DNA of 64,000 nt from Alphaproteobacteria bacterium (GCA_947474645.1 CANJJD010000014.1:1-64000); one strand, 5' to 3'; counted from the stretch's first letter, positions 29,021 through 38,603 are shown. The notes: generated from the letters alone by a model not told the origin. Made by a program: numbers and translations.

Positions 29021-30745
29021 TTAGCCGAAGGTAAAGGCGAAGGCTTCCACGCCGGGGTCCAGGAACTGGATGGTGAAAGTGTGGTCGCCCGGCGCCTTCG
29101 CCCGCACCAACTGGTAGAGGCGCTGGCCGGTGACGGTGCCGTTGCCTTGCGCATCCGTGTCCATGCCATGGGCGCCCTGCGGCGGCTGGCCGTCCACGGT
29201 GACCTTGAAGCGCACCGGCTTGTTGTCCAGCCCCGGCCCCAGCACCAGGTGCAGGTCGCGGGCATGGAACAGGAACGTGATCTTGCCGCCCGCCGCAACC
29301 AGGGTCGAGCTTTCCTGGCCGATGATCCAGCGCCCGGTCAGGCCCCATTGATTGGGCCGCAACGGATAGGGCGTCTCATATGACGCCACGACATCGGGAT
29401 GCGGCGCACCGGAGGCGAAGTTGGCGCCGCGGCCATAGCCCAGATAGGTCTCGGGCGACGTGGTGCTGTCCGGCGGCGTGGCAGCGGCCTGCACGCCCTT
29501 TGCCTTGGGATCCACGATGCCGCCGGGCACATCGGTGCGTCCCGCCTCGCGCAGCAATTGCTGGATGACACGCTCGGAAGCGTCGTATTCGCCTTCGCCG
29601 AAATGGTGATGGCGGATGCGCCCCTGCGCATCGATGAAATAATGCGCCGGCCAATACTGGTTGTTGAAGGCCTGCCAGATGGCGAGGTTGTTATCCAGCG
29701 CCACCGGATAGGTCACGCCCAACTCCTTCACCGCCTGCTTGACGTTGGCGGGAATTTTCTCGAAGGCGAATTCCGGCGCATGCACCCCGATCACCACCAG
29801 GCCGTGATCCTTGTACTTGGCGGCCCAGGCATTGGTGTAGGGCAGCGCGCGCAGGCAGTTGATGCAGGAGTAAGTCCAGAAATCCACCAGCACCACCTTG
29901 CCGCGCAATGCGCTGCGGGTCAGCGGCGGCGAGTTCAGCCATTCCACCGCGCCCTTCAACTCCGGCATGGTGCCTTCGGTCGGCAGGTCGCTGCCGGCCA
30001 CGGCGATGTTCTGGGTCTTGCGCTCCAGCCCGACTTTTTCCAGCAGCGATTGCTCGATGCCGGTGGTGCGGGTCAGCGACAATTGGGTGAGAAGGCCGGT
30101 GTCCAGCCCCAGCGCGATGGCGACGACACCCGCCAGCACCAGCACGCCCAGCACCCGGCGAATCCATTCGCCGGCGCCCAGCGACCGCTTCATGGCGGCG
30201 AACAGGCGCCCGCCGATCAGCAACGCGGCGGCCAGCGATGTGGCCGCGCCCGCGGCATAGGCCAGCAGCAACAGGCTGGTGGAGGCGCTGGCGCCCTTGA
30301 TCGCCGCGCCGGTCAGGATCAGCCCCAGGATCGGTCCGGCGCAGGGCGCCCATAACAGGCCGGTGGCCACGCCCAGCAGCAGCGAGGCGCCGATACTGCC
30401 GCGCTCCGCCTCGTTGGCCTGGTTGGAAAGGCGCGAGCCCAGCGCCACCAAGGGCCGCGTCAGCCGGTCGGCCAGGGACGGCAACAGCAAGGTCAGGCCG
30501 AACAGGGTCAGCAGCACCATGGCGGCGATGCGGCCCCATTGATTGGCATGCACCGCCCAGCTTCCGCCCAAGGTAGCCAGAGTGGCGATGGCGGCGAAGG
30601 TCACGGCCATGCCCAGCAGCAGCGGCAGGCCTGAGCGCACAAAGGGCTGGTCGGAGCGCGCGAACACAAACGGCAGCACCGGCAGGATGCAGGGACTGAG
30701 GATGGTCAGCACACCGCCCAGATAGGACAGCAGGAACAGGATCAT
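29021..30745 (-). CDS. DipZ-type thiol-disulphide protein (CcdA + TlpA-like + C-terminal beta domain)
   Basis: A 574-residue membrane protein. Residues about 1-225 are a CcdA/DsbD-beta helix bundle with the reactive Cys in LSPCILPVLP and LLWAPCAGPI. Residues about 260-410 are a thioredoxin-like TlpA/AhpC domain in the periplasm with the CxxC pair C294-x-x-C297 (YSCINCLRA) and HAPEFAFE. The C-terminal 150 residues form the beta-rich domain seen in DipZ proteins. Electrons from cytoplasmic thioredoxin would pass through the bundle to periplasmic substrates. The TauE-like gene lies just downstream. Confidence 0.88.
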   Translation of the reverse strand: MILFLLSYLGGVLTILSPCILPVLPFVFARSDQPFVRSGLPLLLGMAVTFAAIATLATLGGSWAVHANQWGRIAAMVLLTLFGLTLLLPSLADRLTRPLVALGSRLSNQANEAERGSIGASLLLGVATGLLWAPCAGPILGLILTGAAIKGASASTSLLLLAYAAGAATSLAAALLIGGRLFAAMKRSLGAGEWIRRVLGVLVLAGVVAIALGLDTGLLTQLSLTRTTGIEQSLLEKVGLERKTQNIAVAGSDLPTEGTMPELKGAVEWLNSPPLTRSALRGKVVLVDFWTYSCINCLRALPYTNAWAAKYKDHGLVVIGVHAPEFAFEKIPANVKQAVKELGVTYPVALDNNLAIWQAFNNQYWPAHYFIDAQGRIRHHHFGEGEYDASERVIQQLLREAGRTDVPGGIVDPKAKGVQAAATPPDSTTSPETYLGYGRGANFASGAPHPDVVASYETPYPLRPNQWGLTGRWIIGQESSTLVAAGGKITFLFHARDLHLVLGPGLDNKPVRFKVTVDGQPPQGAHGMDTDAQGNGTVTGQRLYQLVRAKAPGDHTFTIQFLDPGVEAFAFTFG

Positions 30746-30792
30746 GGACGCATTACTCCCGCCGCGCTTCTAGCACAAAGACGGGGTTTGCG

Positions 30793-30948
30793 TCAGGCGT
30801 TGGCGTGGACGCTGTCGGCCAGGGCAGCCACCGCCGGGTCATCTTCCGGCACCGGCACCACCTTGTCAGGCACCTTGCCGTCCTGTGTCTGGGACATGGG
30901 CAGTTCGACCGGGATCGGCGCGGATTTGTCAGTCTTGAGATCGCTCAT
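30793..30948 (-). CDS. Small hypothetical protein, 51 residues
   Basis: An ATG-to-TGA frame of 51 codons on the strand of dipZ, starting MSDLKTDKSAPIPVELP and ending ADSVHANA. It is acidic and Pro/Val-rich, with no membrane segment or motif known to me. No clear ribosome site is seen before it. It ends 47 bases before the DipZ-type gene and would share its transcript. It may be a real small protein or chance. Confidence 0.4.
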   Translation of the reverse strand: MSDLKTDKSAPIPVELPMSQTQDGKVPDKVVPVPEDDPAVAALADSVHANA

Positions 30949-31261
30949 GGCATCACAACGCGCCAACCGGCCATGCGGCTACAGAAAACCTGGCGAGGCA
31001 GGCCACCAGACATGGCGCACCTTGCGCTCCTTGTGGACGGGAGAGCCGAACAGGGCTGCAAGCATGTGAAGAAAATTCATGGCTGGTACCGGATGTGAAT
31101 GGACCTGATATGCCAATGCCCTCGCCGCCCGCCGGTTTCACCCGCCTTTGAAATGCCTTCAAATACCCCGGCAAACCGCCCGCAAACTGGGGTCCGCCAT
31201 GCCGCATTTGCGCATCGGGCCTTTGAAGGGAACCTTTATAGTGGCCCGACTCGGGGGTCCT

Positions 31262-32158
31262 ATGTCACCGCAGCTTTCCTGGCGCGACGCATTGCTGGCG
31301 GTGGGAATCGTCTTTGTGTGGGGCACCAATTTCGTGGTGATCCGGGTGGGGCTCGATGCCCTGCCGCCTTTGTTCTTCGCCGCCTTGCGCTTTCTGTTCG
31401 TCTGCCTGCCGCTCGTTTTCTTTCTGCCGCGCCCAAATGTGGCTTGGAGAAATCTGGCGGCCTATGGCGTCGCCATCGGGGCCGGCCAATTCGGCCTGCT
31501 GTTCATCGCCATGAACGGGCATATCCCGCCGGGCCTGGCCTCGGCGGTGGTGCAGATGCAGGTCTTCTTCACCATCGGGCTGGCCATGTGGCGCACCGGC
31601 GAGCGGATCAAGCCGCACCAGATCCTGGCCTTTGTCCTGGCGCTGGCCGGCATGGGCGTGGTCGCGGCCCATAATGGCCAAGGCGTCACCCTGCTGGGGC
31701 TGGGGCTGGTGCTGGTGGCGGCGATGAGCTGGGCGGTGGGCAACCAGGTCTCCCGCGAGGCCGGCCAGGTGAACATGCTGGGTTATGTGGTTTGGGCGGC
31801 GCTGTTTTCAGTGCCGCCGCTGCTGATCCTGTCGCTGCTGCTGGAAGGACCCGGCGCCATCGCCGCCGGGATCGCCCGCGCCACCCCGGTCACCTGGGCG
31901 GCGGTGCTGTGGCAATCGGTGGGCAACACCATGTTCGGCTATGCCTGCTGGGGCTGGCTGCTGTCGCGTTATCCCGCCGCCACGGTGGCGCCCATGTCGC
32001 TGCTGGTGCCGGTGTTCGGCTTCGGCGCCAGCGCCATCCTGCTGCACGAACCCCTGCCCCTGTGGAAGATCGCCGCCGCGTTGCTGGTCATGGGCGGGCT
32101 GGCGGTGAATTTGCTGTGGCGTCCGCGCAAGCGCCTGATCGGCGGGGAGCCGGCATGA
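31262..32158 (+). CDS. EamA-family (DMT) exporter, copy 1
   Basis: A 298-residue inner-membrane protein with ten predicted helices in two EamA repeats. The N-terminus FVWGTNFVVIRVGLDALPP and the late segment TVAPMSLLVPVFGFGAS closely resemble E. coli EamA, an exporter of cysteine and O-acetylserine, so metabolite efflux is likely but the substrate is not proven. ATG 31262 is chosen as the point where similarity begins. Its TGA overlaps the ATG of a second, paralogous gene (ATGA). Confidence 0.87.
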   Translation: MSPQLSWRDALLAVGIVFVWGTNFVVIRVGLDALPPLFFAALRFLFVCLPLVFFLPRPNVAWRNLAAYGVAIGAGQFGLLFIAMNGHIPPGLASAVVQMQVFFTIGLAMWRTGERIKPHQILAFVLALAGMGVVAAHNGQGVTLLGLGLVLVAAMSWAVGNQVSREAGQVNMLGYVVWAALFSVPPLLILSLLLEGPGAIAAGIARATPVTWAAVLWQSVGNTMFGYACWGWLLSRYPAATVAPMSLLVPVFGFGASAILLHEPLPLWKIAAALLVMGGLAVNLLWRPRKRLIGGEPA

Positions 32159-33081
32159 CCCAACCCTCCCAACTTTCCCCGCGCGACATGGCCCTCGGGC
32201 TTCTGGTCGTTTTCGTCTGGGGCACCAACTTCGTGGTGGTGAGCTGGGGCCTGGGCATGCTGCCGCCGCTGCTGATGGCGGGCATCCGTTTTTCGCTGAC
32301 CTTGTTTCCCGCCATCCTGTTTCTCAAGAAGCCCGACATCTCCTGGGGCAGCCTGGCGCTCTATGGCGCCTGCGTGGGCACGGGACAGTTCGGGCTGCTC
32401 TATATCGCCATGGATGGCTACATCACGCCCGGCGTCGCTTCGCTGGTGATGCAGCTCCAGGTTTTCTTCACCATCGCCCTGGCCGCCCGGCGCACCGGCG
32501 AAAAGCCGAAGCCTCATCACCTTGTCGGCCTGGTGCTGGCGCTGGTCGGCATCGGCGTGATCCTGCGGCACACCGGCCATGACATCACACTCACCGGGCT
32601 GGCCCTGACTTTGGGCGGCGCCCTGTGCTGGGCCATCAGCAACCAGACCACCCGCGAAGCGGCGCGCGCCGCCGCCGCCAGGGGCACGCCGCTCAATCCC
32701 GTTGCCTTTGTGGTGTGGGCCAGCCTGTTCGCCATGCCGGGCCTGTTCGCCGCCTCAGCTCTGCTGGAAGGCCCCACCCGCATCGTGGCGGGGGTGACCG
32801 GCTCGGCCTGGATCATCTGGCCGACCCTGATCTGGCAAAGCGCCGCCAATACCCTGTTCGGCTACACCATGTGGGCCTGGCTCCTGACCCGCTATCCCGC
32901 CGGTACGGTGGCGCCCATGTCGCTGCTGGTGCCGGTGTTCGGCATCGGCGCCTCGGCGCTGTTCCTGCACGAGCCCCTGCCCCTGTGGAAGATCAGCGCC
33001 TGCCTGCTGATCATGGCAGGGCTGGCGGTGAACCTGCTGTGGCGGCCCCGCAAGGACGTGCTGAGCGGCGAACCCGACTGA
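32155..33081 (+). CDS. EamA-family (DMT) exporter, copy 2
   Basis: A 308-residue paralogue of the gene just before it, with ten helices and the same FVWGTNFVVVSWGLGMLPP and TVAPMSLLVPVFGIGAS segments. Parts of the two genes are identical over nearly 40 bases (around 31979-32020 and 32909-32944), pointing to a tandem duplication with possible gene conversion. Overlapping ATGA coupling suggests that both proteins are made together, perhaps as a heterodimer as in some paired DMT carriers. The stop abuts the convergent cupin gene. Confidence 0.87.
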   Translation: MTQPSQLSPRDMALGLLVVFVWGTNFVVVSWGLGMLPPLLMAGIRFSLTLFPAILFLKKPDISWGSLALYGACVGTGQFGLLYIAMDGYITPGVASLVMQLQVFFTIALAARRTGEKPKPHHLVGLVLALVGIGVILRHTGHDITLTGLALTLGGALCWAISNQTTREAARAAAARGTPLNPVAFVVWASLFAMPGLFAASALLEGPTRIVAGVTGSAWIIWPTLIWQSAANTLFGYTMWAWLLTRYPAGTVAPMSLLVPVFGIGASALFLHEPLPLWKISACLLIMAGLAVNLLWRPRKDVLSGEPD

Positions 33082-33576
33082 TTACTTGTGCGTCTTGAAG
33101 GCGATGAAGCGGATGCGCTTGCCCGCGGGCACCAGCATCTGATGGGTGGTCCCGGCGGGAACGAAGAAATAATCGCCTGCGCGCATGGTCATGGTGCTGC
33201 CGCCCTTGACCGAGGTGCCGCGGGTCTCCCCTGGAGCGGTCGTCTTGCCATCGACAGGCGTACCGCCGGTGACGAAATTGGCCTCGCCTTCCTGGACGAA
33301 CAGATTGTCGTTCCAGTCGGCATGGACTTCGGCCTGGCCGTCCTTGTCGCGGATGGTGTTGATGATCTGGTAGCCGTCATGCTTGGACAGCAGGATCTGC
33401 GAATAGAAAGCCCCCGGGGTCATGCCCTTCTTCAGGGTGGCGCCCAGCTCCTGGCCGCTGATGTGGCGCACGCTCTTTTCCGATGAAAGCTGCTCCACGG
33501 CGGTGAAGGGCGTCTTGGCGGTCTGCGCCAGGACAGGGGTGGCGGCCAGGATGGCCACGGCAATGAGAAGACGCAT
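33082..33576 (-). CDS. Exported cupin-domain protein 1
   Basis: A 164-residue protein with a signal peptide (MRLLIAVAILAATPVLAQ, cleavage near 18) and one cupin barrel. The two cupin motifs are loosely seen as EVHADWNDNLFVQEGEANF and MRAGDYFFVPAGTTHQM, with His residues in both that could bind a metal. Possible roles are a small dioxygenase, isomerase or binding protein in the periplasm. A second exported cupin gene lies 19 bases upstream on the same strand. I cannot assign a substrate. Confidence 0.78.
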   Translation of the reverse strand: MRLLIAVAILAATPVLAQTAKTPFTAVEQLSSEKSVRHISGQELGATLKKGMTPGAFYSQILLSKHDGYQIINTIRDKDGQAEVHADWNDNLFVQEGEANFVTGGTPVDGKTTAPGETRGTSVKGGSTMTMRAGDYFFVPAGTTHQMLVPAGKRIRFIAFKTHK

Positions 33577-33595
33577 GCGAAGAACTCCCTTTGGG

Positions 33596-34075
33596 TTAAG
33601 CCTTATGCTTGAAGATCAGGTAGGTGAAAGTGTGGCCCTGGGTGGCGGTAAAGATGTGCGGCATGCCGGGCGGGATCACCAGCCGGTCGCCTGGCTTCAG
33701 GATCTGGAATTTGCCGCCCACCAGCTTGCCGCCACGGATTTCGCCGTTGCCGGTATCGGCGGCGCCGTCCTGGGTCCCGCCATAGGTGATGCTGCCTTCG
33801 CCATCCAGGACATGAATGTAGTCGTACCAATGATTATGGGCCTCGGCATTGGTGTTGATCACCCGGGTGACATATTCGACGAAATAGCTTTCGTGATCGA
33901 TCACGATCTTGGACTGGGGCTTGCCGTCGCTGCGGTGGGTCATCGCCTCCACCTCCGCCGCCGGCTGGTAGACAAAGGCATCGGGGGGCTGGGTGTGCGG
34001 CGCGGCCGTCTGGGCCGATGCGTCAAGCGGCAGGACCGCCAATGCGGCCAGCGCCCAGAATCTCCGGTAGGTCAT
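33596..34075 (-). CDS. Exported cupin-domain protein 2
   Basis: A 159-residue relative of the next gene, with a signal peptide ending near DASAQ (about 20). Cupin motifs appear as EAHNHWYDYIHVLDGEGSI and LKPGDRLVIPPGMPHIF, with His in both, so a metal site is likely. ATG 34075 is taken as start because the signal peptide begins there; a further 17 in-frame codons lack conservation. The pair presumably forms one operon. Function is unknown. Confidence 0.78.
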   Translation of the reverse strand: MTYRRFWALAALAVLPLDASAQTAAPHTQPPDAFVYQPAAEVEAMTHRSDGKPQSKIVIDHESYFVEYVTRVINTNAEAHNHWYDYIHVLDGEGSITYGGTQDGAADTGNGEIRGGKLVGGKFQILKPGDRLVIPPGMPHIFTATQGHTFTYLIFKHKA

Positions 34076-34146
34076 GCAGTCCCCCCTTGTTGTTATTTTG
34101 GGGAACTCTAGCGGGCCCCTGCACAAAAGGAAGGGCCCAAAAGAAA

Positions 34147-34174
34147 GAGGCGCCGCCCGTCAGGGCAGCGCCTC
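34147..34174 (-). terminator. Terminator of the H1-like gene
   Basis: Arms 34147-34158 and 34163-34174 pair over 12 bp with one mismatch. Read on the - strand the hairpin is followed by TTTCTTTT. It lies 18 bases after the H1-like stop codon. Confidence 0.75.
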
Positions 34175-34191
34175 TCGCCGATGCGAAATGA

Positions 34192-34407
34192 CTACTTCTT
34201 CTTGCGCTTGGCCTTCTTGACCGCCTTTTTGACGGCCTTCTTGGCCTTCTTCACGGTCTTCTTGACGGCCTTCACGACCTTGGCCTTCTTGGACTTCTTG
34301 CGCTTTTTCTTCTTCGCCGGCGCGGCAGGTTTACCGCTGAACAGGCCCGCGACTGCGGCTTCCAGTTCGGCGGCGCGCTTGGCCAGCTTGCTCTTCTTCT
34401 TCGCCAT
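34192..34407 (-). CDS. Histone H1-like lysine-rich protein
   Basis: A 71-residue, extremely basic protein. Residues 1-25 could form a short helix (LAKRAAELEAAVAGLF); from about 27 on it is nearly all Lys, Ala, Val and Arg with repeats such as KKAVKKAVKKAK. Such chains bind DNA or RNA without sequence preference, like bacterial H1-like HC2/AlgP proteins. A strong ribosome site (GAGGAG, 6-10 bases before ATG 34407) and a terminator after it support a real gene despite low complexity. The opposite strand frame of Leu/Phe repeats is a shadow. Confidence 0.72.
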   Translation of the reverse strand: MAKKKSKLAKRAAELEAAVAGLFSGKPAAPAKKKKRKKSKKAKVVKAVKKTVKKAKKAVKKAVKKAKRKKK

Positions 34408-34527
34408 GATTCAACTCCTCATCAGTGATGGGGTGATTGCTAGAGTGATTCTGAAAAACCCCCAACCTTTGTCTGTACGCTTGAGCGCCCAATGGGTTCA
34501 CCCGCGCCGCAAGCGGCCCAACAAAAA

Positions 34528-34560
34528 GGGCGCGGACATCGCTGTCCGCGCCCTGTTTTT
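34528..34560. terminator. Bidirectional terminator after rpsA
   Basis: A perfect 11-bp stem (34528-34538 with 34543-34553) around TCGC, flanked by AAAAA on the left and TTTTT on the right. On the - strand it ends rpsA 16 bases after its stop codon. Confidence 0.88.
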
Positions 34561-34575
34561 GCAATGAGTTGAGGA

Positions 34576-36354
34576 TTACTCCTCTTCCTTCTCTTCCTTG
34601 GCGGCGCCCTTCTTCTTGGGGGTCTTCTTCTTGAGCGCGGCGCCCAGGATGTCGCCAAGGCTGGCGCCGGAGTCCGAAGACCCGAACTGCGCCACCGCTT
34701 CCTTCTCTTCCGAGATTTCGCGGGCCTTGATGGACAGGCTGACCTTGCGGCTGGCCTTGTCGATGCTGGTCACCAGCGCATCCACCTTGTCGCCCTTGCC
34801 GAAGCGTTCGGGGCGCTGGTCGTTGCGGTCGCGGGCCAGGTCGGCGCGGCGGATGAAGGCCTTCACGCCGCCTCCGATTTCCACCTCGATGCCGCCGTCA
34901 TTCACTTCCGTGACCGAACCGGTGACAACCGAGCCCTTGCGCAGGCCGCCGCCAGAGGGGCCGGCCTTCTGGATCGGATCGCTTTCGAGCTGCTTGATGC
35001 CGAGCGAAACGCGCTCCTTCTCGATATCGATATCCAGCACCTGGGCCTTCACGATCTGGCCCTTTTCATAGGTCTTGATCGCTTCCTCGCCCGGAGTGTT
35101 CCAGGACAGGTCGGACAGGTGGACCATGCCGTCAATGTCCGAATCCAGGCCGATGAACAGGCCGAATTCGGTGATGGACTTGATCTCGCCTTCGATCACG
35201 GTGCCCGCCGGATGGTTGGCGGTGAAGGCGTTCCAGGGATTTTCCTGGGTCTGCTTCAGGCCCAGGCTGATGCGGCGCTTGTTGGAATCCACTTCCAGCA
35301 CCGCGACGTCCACTTCCGTGCCGGGATTGACCAGCTTGGAGGGGGCCATGTTCTTCTTGACCCAGGACATTTCGCTGACATGGACCAGGCCTTCGACACC
35401 CGGCTCCAGCTCCACGAAGGCGCCGTAATCGGTGACGTTGGTGACCTTGCCCTTGAACTGCACGCCCACCGGATACTTGACGGCGACGCCTTCCCAGGGA
35501 TCGGTCTGGAGCTGCTTCATGCCCAGGCTGATGCGCTGGGTTTCGTGGTTGATCTTGATGATCTGCACGGTGACGGTCTGGCCGACATTCAGCACTTCGG
35601 TGGGATGCGAGACGCGGCGCCAGGCGATGTCGGTGACATGCAACAGGCCGTCCACGCCGCCCAGGTCCACGAAGGCGCCATAGTCGGTGATGTTCTTGAC
35701 CACGCCTTCGACGATCTGCTTTTCCTGCAGGCTCGCGACCAGCGAGGTGCGTTCCTCGGCGCGGCGTTCTTCCAGAACGGCGCGGCGCGACACCACGATG
35801 TTGCCGCGGCGGCGGTCCATCTTGAGGATCTGGAACAGTTGCGGCTGGTTCATCAGCGGGCCGACATCGCGCATCGGACGCACGTCAACCTGGCTGCCGG
35901 GCAAGAAGGCCACGGCGCCGTCGAGATCGACGGTGAAGCCGCCCTTGACGCGGCCGAAGATCACGCCGGTGACGCGGGTCACATCGGTGAAAGCCTTTTC
36001 CAGCTTGATCCAGCTTTCCTCGCGGCGAGCCTTGTCGCGGCTCAGGACAGCTTCACCGAGCGCATTCTCGACGCGCTCCAGGTAAACTTCCACCGTGTCG
36101 CCCACCTTGATGTCGGCGGGGATGCCCGGCATGGCGAATTCTTTGAGGCTGATGCGGCCTTCGGTCTTCAGGCCGACATCCACCATGGCGAAGTCGTTCT
36201 CAATGGCGACGATGGTGCCCTTGATGACCTGGCCTTCCTGGGGGGATTGGGTTTCGAAGCTCTGCTCCAGCATCGCCGCGAAATCTTCGCGGGAGGGGGC
36301 GGCCATCGAGTCGGTGGCGGCGGGGGTACGTTCTTTGGTTGCGGCGCGAGCCAT
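34576..36354 (-). CDS. rpsA: 30S ribosomal protein S1
   Basis: A 592-residue S1 protein with six OB-fold S1 domains. The repeats are easily seen from VIKGTIVAIENDFAMVDVG through VVKNITDYGAFVDLGGVDG, VTNVTDYGAFVELEPGVEG and IKSITEFGLFIGLDSDIDG. S1 brings mRNA to the 30S subunit. The C-terminus ends in a Lys/Glu-rich tail (KKKTPKKKGAAKEEKEEE), longer and more charged than usual. It is the third gene of aroA-cmk-rpsA; the 128-base leader before it may hold the autoregulatory site known for rpsA, though I could not identify it. Confidence 0.97.
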   Translation of the reverse strand: MARAATKERTPAATDSMAAPSREDFAAMLEQSFETQSPQEGQVIKGTIVAIENDFAMVDVGLKTEGRISLKEFAMPGIPADIKVGDTVEVYLERVENALGEAVLSRDKARREESWIKLEKAFTDVTRVTGVIFGRVKGGFTVDLDGAVAFLPGSQVDVRPMRDVGPLMNQPQLFQILKMDRRRGNIVVSRRAVLEERRAEERTSLVASLQEKQIVEGVVKNITDYGAFVDLGGVDGLLHVTDIAWRRVSHPTEVLNVGQTVTVQIIKINHETQRISLGMKQLQTDPWEGVAVKYPVGVQFKGKVTNVTDYGAFVELEPGVEGLVHVSEMSWVKKNMAPSKLVNPGTEVDVAVLEVDSNKRRISLGLKQTQENPWNAFTANHPAGTVIEGEIKSITEFGLFIGLDSDIDGMVHLSDLSWNTPGEEAIKTYEKGQIVKAQVLDIDIEKERVSLGIKQLESDPIQKAGPSGGGLRKGSVVTGSVTEVNDGGIEVEIGGGVKAFIRRADLARDRNDQRPERFGKGDKVDALVTSIDKASRKVSLSIKAREISEEKEAVAQFGSSDSGASLGDILGAALKKKTPKKKGAAKEEKEEE

Positions 36355-36482
36355 GAGGGTAGTTCCTATACGTCATGCATGCCGACCGGGCCGGATGGCT
36401 GCGGCGGACTTCCCAGGCGGATGCCCGGGCGATTGGGTTTTTGGATAAGTAAGCGGTATGCCCTTTAGGCCGCCGGGCCTCC

Positions 36483-37181
36483 TTAGCCCCTGTGGCGGTC
36501 CTTGAGCGCGCCGTCCACCTTGGGAGAGACCAAAGCGAGGGCTGCCGCGAACGCGGCGTCTATACCCAAATCGGAGGTATCCAGCAAGTCGGCGTCCGCG
36601 GCCTGTTTCAGGGGAGAAACCGGGCGGGACTTGTCGGCCGCGTCCCGGGCCTCCAGTTCGGCCACAACATCCTGTTCGGCCCGGCGAATTCCCATGGCCT
36701 TGAGTTCCGTCCAGCGGCGGCGGGCCCTTATATCCAGCCTGGCATCCACATAGAGCTTGGCGGCGGCGCTGGGGCAGATCACCGTGCCGATGTCGCGCCC
36801 GTCCATCACCGCGCCCGGGCTGCCGCCGGGGGGATGGGCCAGGAAATTCTGCTGGAAGTCCAAAAGCGCGTCACGCACCGCCGGGATGGCGGCGACCTGG
36901 GAGGCGGCCTTGCCGACAATGTCGGTGCGGATGGCCGGATCGCCGGCGCGATTGAAATCGATGGTCTGGGCGCCCTTGAGTGCGTCGGCCTCGTTGGACG
37001 GATCGCCATTCTTCTCCAGCACGCTGAGCGCGGTCAGGCGGTAGAGCGCGCCGGAGTCCAGATGGGCAAAACCGAAATGGGCCGCCAGCTTCTTGGCCAG
37101 GGTGCCCTTGCCGCTGGCTGCGGTGCCGTCCACCGCGATGACGATGCTGCGGATAGGGTCAGGCTTGGCGGTTTTGCTCAT
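36483..37181 (-). CDS. cmk: Cytidylate kinase
   Basis: A 232-residue (d)CMP kinase. The P-loop [18 protein letters not shown] (about residues 16-33), [12 protein letters not shown], and the CMP site [12 protein letters not shown] are present. It makes CDP for RNA, DNA and lipid synthesis. Its ATG overlaps the aroA stop (ATGA). The aroA-cmk-rpsA order is widespread in proteobacteria. Confidence 0.96.
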   Translation of the reverse strand: MSKTAKPDPIRSIVIAVDGTAASGKGTLAKKLAAHFGFAHLDSGALYRLTALSVLEKNGDPSNEADALKGAQTIDFNRAGDPAIRTDIVGKAASQVAAIPAVRDALLDFQQNFLAHPPGGSPGAVMDGRDIGTVICPSAAAKLYVDARLDIRARRRWTELKAMGIRRAEQDVVAELEARDAADKSRPVSPLKQAADADLLDTSDLGIDAAFAAALALVSPKVDGALKDRHRG

Positions 37182-38518
37182 GGCGCTTCCATAATGGCGC
37201 CCAGGCCGCGCATCAACTCCTGATATTCGGGGAAAGACGTGGCGATCATGGTGACGTCATCCACCGTCACCGGTTTCTGCGACGCCAATCCCATCGTCAA
37301 AAAGCTCATGGCGATGCGGTGGTCCATGTGGGTGGTGACGGTGCCACCACCGGGGACTTCCGCCATGCCCTCCACCGTGAGGTCGTCGCCGGCAACCGAA
37401 TAGGCGACGCCGTTGGCCTTGAGCCCGGCGATGATCGCTTCCAGCCGGTCACTTTCCTTGACGCGCAGTTCTTCCAGCCCACGCATCACCGTCTTGCCAC
37501 GCGCAAAGGCGGCGGCCACCGACAGGATGGGATATTCGTCGATCATCGATGGGGCGCGCTCCGGCGGGACAGTGACGCCCTGCAATACGGAATGGCGGAC
37601 GACCAGATCACCGATCTCCTCGCCGCCGCTTTCGCGCTTGTTCTGGACTTCGATGTTCGCGCCCATTTCCAGCAGGGTCTGGATCAGGCCGGTGCGGCGG
37701 GGATTGAGCAGGATGGCCGGCAGGGAGATTTCCGAGCCCGGCACGATCAGGGCGGCCACCATCAGGAAGGCGGCGCTGGAAGGATCGCGCGGCACTTCCA
37801 CGCTGCAGCCGGTCAAAGTGGCGGGACCTTCGACGGTGATGACTTCGCCGCCTTCGCTGCGCGGCGACACGGTGATCCTGGCGCCAAAGGCGGCCAGCAT
37901 CTTTTCGCTGTGATCGCGGGTCAGGGCGTCCTGGGAAATTCTGCTCACGCCATTCGCATTCAGCGCCGCCAGCAGCAGCGCCGACTTCACCTGGGCCGAC
38001 GCAGTAGCGACATGGGCGGTGACGGCCTTGGCGTCCTTCGCCCCATGCAGGGTCAGCGGCATCAGCGCCTTGGCGCCCTGCCCTTCATAGGTGATGCCGA
38101 AGGCTTCCAGCGGCGCCACCACCCGCGCCATGGGGCGTGACTTCAGGCTGGCGTCGCCGGTGAAGATGGCGGTGATGGGCGTGGTGGCCATGGCCCCCAT
38201 CACCAGGCGCGAGCCGGTGCCGGAATTGCCGAAATCCAGTTCGGATTTGGGGCTTTTCCAGTTTCCCACCCCCGTCCCGACCACCCGCCAGCGGCCGGGG
38301 CCTTCCGCGGTCAGCTCGGCGCCGAAGCCGCGCAGGGCGCCGGCGGTGGAATGGACGTCGCCGGACTCCAAAAGCCCGGAAATGCGGGTTTCCCCGTTTG
38401 CCAGGGCGCCCAGGATAAGCGCCCGCTGGGAAATGGATTTATCCCCCGGCACCTGGGCCGTTCCCTTGAGGGGCCCGCCGCGGCGGGCGGCAAGCGGTGC
38501 GGAATTGCTGTTATGCAT
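37178..38518 (-). CDS. aroA: 3-phosphoshikimate 1-carboxyvinyltransferase (EPSP synthase)
   Basis: A 446-residue EPSP synthase, step six of the shikimate pathway. It has [18 protein letters not shown] near the N-terminus and [16 protein letters not shown] (about 100), plus [13 protein letters not shown] near 355. The Gly-Asn-Ser-Gly-Thr-Gly-Ser loop with Ala-type context suggests class II, as in CP4-like alphaproteobacterial enzymes. ATG 38518 is chosen; an in-frame TTG at 38530 is possible. It is divergent from the TIGR02300 gene with 85 bases between them. Confidence 0.95.
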   Translation of the reverse strand: MHNSNSAPLAARRGGPLKGTAQVPGDKSISQRALILGALANGETRISGLLESGDVHSTAGALRGFGAELTAEGPGRWRVVGTGVGNWKSPKSELDFGNSGTGSRLVMGAMATTPITAIFTGDASLKSRPMARVVAPLEAFGITYEGQGAKALMPLTLHGAKDAKAVTAHVATASAQVKSALLLAALNANGVSRISQDALTRDHSEKMLAAFGARITVSPRSEGGEVITVEGPATLTGCSVEVPRDPSSAAFLMVAALIVPGSEISLPAILLNPRRTGLIQTLLEMGANIEVQNKRESGGEEIGDLVVRHSVLQGVTVPPERAPSMIDEYPILSVAAAFARGKTVMRGLEELRVKESDRLEAIIAGLKANGVAYSVAGDDLTVEGMAEVPGGGTVTTHMDHRIAMSFLTMGLASQKPVTVDDVTMIATSFPEYQELMRGLGAIMEAP

Positions 38519-38603
38519 CAGGGGCTTCAAATGACCTTTACAGCCGGGGCCAACCGTGGCAAACGCGCCCCTCCAATAACCCCTTCTTCACGGGAAGATC
38601 ATC

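Noticed and set aside
34181-34567. Leu/Phe/Thr repeat frame on the + strand that looks like a membrane protein
   Set aside because: It is the reverse complement of Lys codons in the H1-like gene, which has the better ribosome site and terminator.
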